Position numbers and translations under genes: made by a program
In this document: one piece after another, positions 16,590-21,662 of the stretch
Position numbering within the stretch: position 1 is the first letter of the stretch
How the letters are laid out: each line of letters begins with the position of its first letter
NCBI GenBank assembly: GCA_035548835.1
Contig: DASZSB010000128.1
Location: 1-21,662 of the forward strand
Length of the DNA: 21,662 nt
DNA from: FEN-1219 sp035548835
GTDB taxonomy: Bacteria; Pseudomonadota; Gammaproteobacteria; Steroidobacterales; Rariloculaceae
Direction of reading: 5' to 3'
Notes under the pieces: generated by a model
What the model was told of the DNA's origin: nothing
The model's database searches: none
What the model saw: the letters and a program-made list of their open reading frames with translations, nothing else

Positions 16590-16987
16590 CGATTCTCCTG
16601 GTCGAGGACGACGAGGTCGACGTCAAGGCGCTGCACTGGGCGTTCGACAAGCTCAGGATCGCCAACCCCGTCGTCGTCGCGCGTGACGGCGTCGAAGCGA
16701 TGACGCTGCTGCCGACGCTGCCGCGACCGTATCTGGTCATCACGGACATCAATATGCCCCGCATGAACGGCATCGAGCTGTTGCGCAAGATCCGCACGAG
16801 CGACGAGTACCGCGACTCCATTGTGTTCGTGCTGACGACCTCCAACGACGAGCAGGACAAGATCGACGCCTACAACCTGAACGTCGCGGGCTACATGCTG
16901 AAATCCGACATGGGCACGAGCTTCACGCGGGCAATCGGTCTGATCGAGAACTACTGGAAGATCGTGGAGCTCCCGGGCGGCGGTTGA
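16568..16987 (+). CDS. Single-domain response regulator (Rcp1-like receiver)
   Basis: The 139-residue protein is one CheY-like receiver with no output domain. Acidic residues E13-D15, phospho-acceptor D60 in VITDINMPRMNG, T90/T91 in VLTTS and K112 form a full active site. The C-terminal helix ENYWKIVELP is characteristic of Rcp1-type receivers that partner phytochrome-like kinases. The ATG at 16568 is chosen because it begins the receiver fold and follows AAGCAGG; it lies inside the 3' end of the kinase gene, giving a 22-base overlap and probable coupled translation. With no DNA-binding domain it may act as a phosphate shuttle or sink for the kinase, competing with the receiver of the GGDEF-EAL protein, or bind another protein. 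Confidence 0.93.
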   Translation: MRSGKTVTILLVEDDEVDVKALHWAFDKLRIANPVVVARDGVEAMTLLPTLPRPYLVITDINMPRMNGIELLRKIRTSDEYRDSIVFVLTTSNDEQDKIDAYNLNVAGYMLKSDMGTSFTRAIGLIENYWKIVELPGGG

Positions 16988-16991
16988 TGCG

Positions 16992-17009
16992 CCGGCGTCG
17001 TCGCGCCGG
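16992..17009. terminator. Weak stem-loop after the signalling operon
   Basis: CCGGCG-TCGTCG-CGCCGG forms a six-bp stem with a six-base loop, five bases after the response-regulator stop and before the convergent M16 stop. There is no T-run. The 93-base gap between these genes otherwise holds nothing I can identify. A Rho-dependent or bidirectional terminator role is possible. Confidence 0.35.
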
Positions 17010-17080
17010 TCGCCGCGTGCCCGGAGGCGTTACCCAACCCCGACGGCGGCGTGCGAGCTCGCCCGCGGTGGCTCGACGGC

Positions 17081-19774
17081 CTACTGCGGTGCCGGCCCCT
17101 GGCTCACGCGCACCAGGTCGGCCGGGCGAATCCACTTCCGGAATGCGGCGCGGACGTCGGCCGGCTCGAGCGCGATCAGCGTTCGGGCGGCGTTCGCCGG
17201 CTCATCGAGCGGCAATCCGAGATCGGTGCGGCCGATCAACGCCTGCGCGATCGCCCCGACGCTGGCCTCGCCGAGCGGCATTTGCCGCAGCAGCAGCGCC
17301 TTGACGCGCTTGAGCTCCTCGGCCGGAACGAGGTCGCGCTGCATGCCCTCGAGCTCGCGCACGACCACGTTCTGCGCCTTGACGATGTTCTGCGGATCGC
17401 AGGCGTACTGCACGAAGTACACGGACCGGTTCCTGCCGGCCTGCAGCGCGCTGCCGACCGAATAGACCAGGCCCGAGTTCTTGCGCAGCTCGACGCTGAA
17501 ACGGCTCGAGTAGAAGCCGCCGCCGAGCACGGCGTTGCCGAGCTCGAGCGCGTAATAGTCGGCGCCGGTCCTCGGCAGGCCCAGCGTCTCGCCGAGCGTC
17601 ACGGATGCCTGGACGCGGCTGGCGTCGGGCACGACGACCGCGCTCGCGGAATTGTCGGGCGCCGGTGGCAGGTCGGTGACGGGCAGCGGGCCCTTCGCCG
17701 TCCAGGCGCCGAAGTATTTCTCGATCGCGGCGCGTGCGCGCTCCGGCGTCACGTGGCCGATGACGACGATCGTGGTCAGATCCGGCCGGAACGCGTAGCC
17801 GTAGTACTTGCGGACGTCGTCGAGTGTCAGCGAGCGGACGGTCGCGGGCGTGGACTCGCGCAGGCTCGGGTCGGTGGTGGGGAACAGCGCCGCGCGCAAC
17901 GAGCGCCCAGCAAGGTAGCCCGGGCTCGTACGGCGTGCGGCCACGAGGCGCTCGAACTGGGACTTGAGCGTGTCGAACGCCTGTTTCGGCAGCGCCGGCT
18001 GCAGCTCGTTGTCGGCGAGTATCTCGACGCCGCGCTCGAAGTCCGGCGCGAGTGTCTCGACGCTGAAGTCCGTGCCCGCCTGCTCGCTCGCCCCGAGCTC
18101 GTCGAGTGCGCGCTGCAGAGCCAGCCGGTCCCGATGCTGGCTGCCGTACTCGAACAGCTGATCGAGGATTTCGGCAACGCCTTCCTTGCCGGCAGGCACC
18201 TCGACGTCGGGGCGGTTCTTGATGTGCCCGTAGACGCTGACGGTATCACTCACGGTCTGCGTCTGAACGATGAGCTTCAGGCCGTTCGGCAGCCGCGTGA
18301 CCGTGGGTTGCACGACCGAGGCCGGCACCGACAACCGCGTGACCGCCGCCTCGGCCCAGTCCGGCAGCTCGACATTGGTGGCCTCGCCGAGCGCGATGGT
18401 TTCCTGACCGCCGAACCCGGCCGCCGAGCGCACGGGCGGTCCCGAGCCGTGCGGCAGCATCGTCGCCGAGATGGCATGGTCGAGATCGAGGTACTTGCGC
18501 GCGACGCGATCGACGTCGGCGACCGTGACCTTCTCGATCCTCGCGAGGTCCTCGTCGGGCGAATCGAGGCCGTAGAGCGCCACGGCGTCGGCCCACACCG
18601 AGGCGAGCCCGTCGATGGAGTTCTTCTGGAACTCGGCCTGGCGGCGCTCTTCGCGCTTGGCCGCGGCGACGAGGTCTTCCGGCACGCCGTGCTCCACGAC
18701 CGCTTTCAGAATGCCGCGGATCTCGCGGTCCAGCGAGGCTGGATCCGTGCCCGAAGTGAAGCTCACGGCAGCGTATCCCATGCCGGCGTGCGGCAGCGGG
18801 TCGAGCGCGAAGCCGGCGCTGATCGCCTTGCCTTGCGGCACGAGGTCGTAGAGGGCGAAGCGCGGGCTGTCGAGGACGTCGGCCAGCACCTCGAGCGCGG
18901 CGAAGTCCGGACTGTCGAGGCCCGGCAGCCGCATGGCGATCATCTGCGTCCCGGTCGGGCGATCGGTGTCGACGCTGATCCGGTCGGTGCGGACGGCCTC
19001 GAGCTTCACGTCCGGTCGTGCGGGCAGCGTCTTGCTCGGGATTTCGCCGAAGAGCTTGCGCACGGTGGCGAGTGTCTTCGCGGGGTCGACGTCGCCCACG
19101 ATCACGAGGATCGCGTTGTTCGGCGCGTACCAGGTGGCGTAGAAATCCTTCAGTGCCTGCGCGGTGGTCTTGTCGAACGATTCGCGCGTGCCGAGCGCAT
19201 CGTGCTCGTACGGTGCGCCGGCAAACAGCGCTGCGCGCAGCTTCGCGAACAGCACGTACTGCGGGCTCGACAGGTCCTGCGCGACCTCCTGCTCGATGGC
19301 GCCGCGCTCGCGATCCCAGTCGGCCGCGGAGTCGAGCACGCCGCGCATGCGGATGGCCTCGATCTGCAGCGCGACGTCGAGATCCTCGGCCGGGACCGTA
19401 TACAGATATTGAGTCAGGCCCTCGCGCGTATTCGCGTTGAAGGCGCCACCCATCGCGTTGCCGAGCGCCGCCAGCTGATCGGCCGAGAGCCCGGGGCTGC
19501 CACGGAACATCATGTGCTCCTGCGCGTGCGCGGTGCCCGGGAACCCCGCCGGCGCCTCGTCCGAGCCGGCCAGGTAGTTGACCGAGGTGGCGACGACGGG
19601 CGCGAGCGCGTTGCGCACGATCACCACACGCAGTCCGTTGTCGAGCCGCGCGCGCAGCACGTCGGAATCCGCGGCACGCGCGGGGAAGGCCGCCGCGAAC
19701 AGCATGCCCGCGATCCACAGGAGTTGCGCCGCGCCGAGCCGCGGCTTCGTTCGAGCGTCGAGCATGCCGATCAT
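17081..19774 (-). CDS. Secreted M16 family zinc protease (pitrilysin/insulinase-like, two-half protein)
   Basis: The protein is 897 residues from the ATG at 19774. It has a signal peptide with hydrophobic residues about 17-31 and likely cleavage after ARA near residue 34, so it should act in the periplasm. The inverted zinc motif HAQEH is at 83-87, and the third ligand E163 in IEQEVAQD is 76 residues after the last His, the standard M16 spacing. The N-terminal half is catalytic. The C-terminal half repeats the M16 fold (PTVTRLPNGLKLIVQ near 483) but has lost HxxEH, as expected for the substrate-clamping half. Such enzymes degrade small peptides. Starts at 19837, 19786 and 19765 are also in frame; AGAGGA just before 19774 favours that one. 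It converges with the signalling operon and is divergent from the deacetylase-like gene. Confidence 0.93.
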   Translation of the reverse strand: MIGMLDARTKPRLGAAQLLWIAGMLFAAAFPARAADSDVLRARLDNGLRVVIVRNALAPVVATSVNYLAGSDEAPAGFPGTAHAQEHMMFRGSPGLSADQLAALGNAMGGAFNANTREGLTQYLYTVPAEDLDVALQIEAIRMRGVLDSAADWDRERGAIEQEVAQDLSSPQYVLFAKLRAALFAGAPYEHDALGTRESFDKTTAQALKDFYATWYAPNNAILVIVGDVDPAKTLATVRKLFGEIPSKTLPARPDVKLEAVRTDRISVDTDRPTGTQMIAMRLPGLDSPDFAALEVLADVLDSPRFALYDLVPQGKAISAGFALDPLPHAGMGYAAVSFTSGTDPASLDREIRGILKAVVEHGVPEDLVAAAKREERRQAEFQKNSIDGLASVWADAVALYGLDSPDEDLARIEKVTVADVDRVARKYLDLDHAISATMLPHGSGPPVRSAAGFGGQETIALGEATNVELPDWAEAAVTRLSVPASVVQPTVTRLPNGLKLIVQTQTVSDTVSVYGHIKNRPDVEVPAGKEGVAEILDQLFEYGSQHRDRLALQRALDELGASEQAGTDFSVETLAPDFERGVEILADNELQPALPKQAFDTLKSQFERLVAARRTSPGYLAGRSLRAALFPTTDPSLRESTPATVRSLTLDDVRKYYGYAFRPDLTTIVVIGHVTPERARAAIEKYFGAWTAKGPLPVTDLPPAPDNSASAVVVPDASRVQASVTLGETLGLPRTGADYYALELGNAVLGGGFYSSRFSVELRKNSGLVYSVGSALQAGRNRSVYFVQYACDPQNIVKAQNVVVRELEGMQRDLVPAEELKRVKALLLRQMPLGEASVGAIAQALIGRTDLGLPLDEPANAARTLIALEPADVRAAFRKWIRPADLVRVSQGPAPQ

Positions 19775-19918
19775 TCGTCCTCTCATTTCTGCGAGCGCAG
19801 AACCACGATTCGATGCAGCGCCCATGGTGCGCCGCATTCGCGCCCGACACCATCGAGCGGTCGTGGCGCTGTGACCCGGGACACGGCCGTTAGAGTCCCG
19901 CTGCGCGAAGGCAGTTCA

Positions 19919-19927
19919 TGGTATAGA
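19919..19927 (+). promoter_or_regulatory. Possible extended -10 element upstream of the deacetylase-like gene
   Basis: TGGTATAGA carries the TGn extension before TATAGA. No good -35 precedes it. Transcription would start near 19934, leaving a leader of about 67 bases to the preferred GTG at 20002. It would alternatively produce a near-leaderless message if the in-frame ATG at 19939 were used. Confidence 0.35.
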
Positions 19928-20001
19928 TGTAGCGTGTCATGGCTCGAGGATGTGCGAGCGCGGACGGAGGGTATTCGCGTCCACGCCCCGGCGACCCCAA
20001 C

Positions 20002-20946
20002 GTGTCAACGTCCCTGGTGCTCATTGCCGGCTCCGAGCTGGCGGCGTACGGATTCCCCGACGGTCATCCGTTCGGGCGGGACCGGTATGGTGCGTTCATG
20101 GCCGAGCTCGAGCGCTCGGCCGTGGTGCCGCGGCTCGAGCGCCGGCCGCCGCGTCTCGCGACGCGCGCGGAGCTCGAGTATTTCCACACGCCGCAGTACG
20201 TCGAGCGCGTGCAGCGGCTGTCGAAGCAGGGCAGCGGCATGCTCGACGCGGGTGATACGCCCGCGTTCCCGGGCGTGTACGAAGCCGCGGCCACGGTCGC
20301 CGGTGGCACGCTCGAGGCGCTCGCGGCCATCGTCGCGGGTCCGATCCGGCGCGCGTTCATTCCGATCGGCGGCTTGCATCACGCCACGCGCGACAGCGCC
20401 GCCGGCTTCTGCGTCTTCAACGACTGCGGCATTGCGATCGAGGCCGCGCGTCGGCTGCATGGCATCCGCCGCGTCGCGTACGTCGACATCGACGCGCATC
20501 ACGGCGACGGCGTGTTCTACGCGTTCGAGGAGGACCCGGACGTGCTCGATGCCGACCTCCACGAGGACGGCCGTTTCCTGTATCCCGGCACGGGCAGCCG
20601 CGGCGAGACCGGTCGCGGCGCGGCCGTCGGCACGAAGCTCAACATTCCCCTGCCGCCGGGCGCCGGCGACGACACGTTCCTCGCGGCCTGGGAGGAAGTG
20701 GAGCGGTATCTCGATGCCGGCAAACCGGAGCTGATCCTGCTGCAGTGCGGCGCCGATTCGCTCGCTGGCGATCCGATCACGCATCTGAAGCTCACGGCCG
20801 AGGCGCACGCGCACGCCGCGCGGCGGTTGGCCGTGCTGGCCGACCGCCACGCCGGCGGCCGCGTGCTCGGCATGGGCGGCGGCGGCTACAACCGGACCAA
20901 CCTCGCGCGCGCGTGGACGCGGGTCGTCGAAGAGCTGGCGGCCTGA
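20002..20946 (+). CDS. Histone deacetylase superfamily amidohydrolase (class II, HDAH/acetylpolyamine-type)
   Basis: The 314-residue zinc hydrolase is predicted to cleave acetyl groups from amines such as acetyl-lysine or acetylpolyamines. Numbering from the GTG at 20002, the His pair is in GGLHHATRD (H126/H127). Zinc ligands are D164 and H166 in DIDAHHGDG and D252 in CGADSLAGD. The transition-state Tyr is Y296 in GGGGYN. All catalytic residues are present. No signal peptide. The GTG at 20002 is preferred because homologues start just before the LVLIAGSELAAYGF strand. The 19939-20001 stretch also has many A/T third positions, unlike the rest of the gene; ATG at 19939 would add 21 residues. 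Neither start has a good ribosome-binding site. The stop is two bases before the next ATG, implying an operon with the SHMT-like gene. The natural substrate cannot be read from sequence. Confidence 0.92.
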   Translation: MSTSLVLIAGSELAAYGFPDGHPFGRDRYGAFMAELERSAVVPRLERRPPRLATRAELEYFHTPQYVERVQRLSKQGSGMLDAGDTPAFPGVYEAAATVAGGTLEALAAIVAGPIRRAFIPIGGLHHATRDSAAGFCVFNDCGIAIEAARRLHGIRRVAYVDIDAHHGDGVFYAFEEDPDVLDADLHEDGRFLYPGTGSRGETGRGAAVGTKLNIPLPPGAGDDTFLAAWEEVERYLDAGKPELILLQCGADSLAGDPITHLKLTAEAHAHAARRLAVLADRHAGGRVLGMGGGGYNRTNLARAWTRVVEELAA

Positions 20947-20948
20947 CG

Positions 20949-21662
20949 ATGTTCGACGCCCGCAGCCTCGCCATGCTCGATCCGCAACTCGCCGCCGCGC
21001 TCGCGGCCGAGCGCGTGCGCCAGGAAACCTATCTCGAGTTGATCGCGTCGGAGAACTACGTGAGCCCGCGCGTGCTGGAAGCGCAGGGCTCGCTGCTCAC
21101 GAACAAGTACGCCGACGGCTACCCGGGGCACCGCCACTACGCCGGGTGCGAGCAGGCCGACTTAGCGGAGAGCCTCGCGATCGAGCGCGCGTGCCGGTTA
21201 TTCGGCGCGGGCTATGCGAACGTGCAGCCGTACTCGGGCTCGTCGGCCAACCTCGCGGCCTACCTCGCGCTGCTCGCGCCGGGCGATACGCTGCTCGGCA
21301 TGCGGCCCGCGCACGGCGGCCACCGCACGCACGGCGCCGCGGACAATCAGTCCGGCAGCCTGTACCACGTGGTGCCATACGACGTCGACGCCCGCACCGG
21401 GCTCATCGACTACGAGCAGGTGGCCGCGCTCGCGCGCTCGCACCGACCGAAGCTCGTCGTCGCCGGGTTCTCCGCGTACTCGCGCAGCGTCGACTGGGCG
21501 CGTTTTCGTGCCATCGCGGACAGTGTCGGCGCGCTGCTGCTGGCCGACATCGCGCACGTCGCGGGGCTCGTGGCCGCCGGGCTCTATCCGAATCCCGTGC
21601 CGCTCGCGGATCTGACCACGACCACCACGCACAAGACGCTGCGCGGCCCGCGCGGCGGCATG
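20949..21662 (+). CDS. glyA: Serine hydroxymethyltransferase homologue, 3' end beyond the window
   Basis: The first 238 residues are present, out of an expected 415-430. This PLP enzyme family interconverts serine and glycine with tetrahydrofolate. The segments ELIASENY (30-37), QPYSGSSAN, AHGGHRTHG, D200/H203 in ADIAHVAGLVAAG and PLP lysine K229 in TTTTTHKTLRGPRGG are clear; K229 has the same number as in E. coli GlyA. Differences from canonical enzymes are D56 where the catalytic Glu57 stands (KYADGYPG instead of KYAEGYPG) and HRHYAGCE in place of KRYYGGCE. These suggest a divergent paralogue or altered specificity, so the symbol glyA is tentative. The ATG at 20949 comes two bases after the deacetylase-like stop, suggesting translational coupling. 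Confidence 0.9.
   Translation, partial: MFDARSLAMLDPQLAAALAAERVRQETYLELIASENYVSPRVLEAQGSLLTNKYADGYPGHRHYAGCEQADLAESLAIERACRLFGAGYANVQPYSGSSANLAAYLALLAPGDTLLGMRPAHGGHRTHGAADNQSGSLYHVVPYDVDARTGLIDYEQVAALARSHRPKLVVAGFSAYSRSVDWARFRAIADSVGALLLADIAHVAGLVAAGLYPNPVPLADLTTTTTHKTLRGPRGGM

Noticed and set aside
17051..20734. 1227-codon plus-strand open frame opposite the M16 protease
   Set aside because: It runs antisense to the whole M16 gene and then through the deacetylase-like gene in another frame. Its Arg/Gly/Ala-rich translation has no domain. Long antisense frames are expected at this GC content.

Overview
The window is a 21.7 kb stretch of very GC-rich chromosome. Codon use is uniform, with G or C dominating third positions, and there is no transposase, phage gene, tRNA, rRNA or CRISPR array. 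Gene content (EttA-type ABC-F protein, aerobic GlpD, LemA with an M48 peptidase, Rcp1-like response regulator, EexN-like lipoprotein) suggests a GC-rich gammaproteobacterium, perhaps near Xanthomonadales or Steroidobacteraceae. That placement is inference from protein character; no marker gene was aligned.

Layout. 1-126: intergenic DNA with a perfect 12-bp hairpin that looks like a dispersed repeat. 127-1728: glycerol-3-phosphate dehydrogenase (+), convergent with a small conserved protein (1811-2059, -) and a kinase-fold protein (2116-2757, -). Divergent from the kinase, starting only 41 bp away, is a 1311-residue membrane protein (2799-6734, +). It joins a STAND/AAA-like ATPase, one membrane helix, a region resembling a proprotein-convertase P domain, and a WD40-like beta-propeller. 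Its extended -10 element lies so close to the ATG that its mRNA should be leaderless. An EexN-like lipoprotein (6833-7402, +) follows.

7409-13348 is a minus-strand block. In transcription order it holds ettA, a zinc-ribbon/DUF4145-like protein behind a 16-bp dyad, lemA, a long M48 membrane peptidase and a secreted SYLF protein. 13594-16987 (+) is a tightly overlapping three-gene signalling operon: REC-GGDEF-EAL, a soluble PAS histidine kinase and a single-domain receiver. A G9 tract abuts the first start codon.

17081-19774 (-) is a secreted two-half M16 zinc protease. Divergent from it are a class II histone-deacetylase-like amidohydrolase (20002-20946) and, two bases later, a serine hydroxymethyltransferase homologue cut by the window end. 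That homologue has Asp in place of the catalytic Glu57 of the E. coli enzyme.

The most novel candidate is the ATPase/P-domain/propeller protein at 2799-6734. Next are the deacetylase/SHMT-like pair and the c-di-GMP phosphorelay. No gap between genes exceeds 300 bases. The longest are 13349-13593, which holds the ettA promoter, dyads and the G9 tract, and 19775-20001, which holds a possible promoter.
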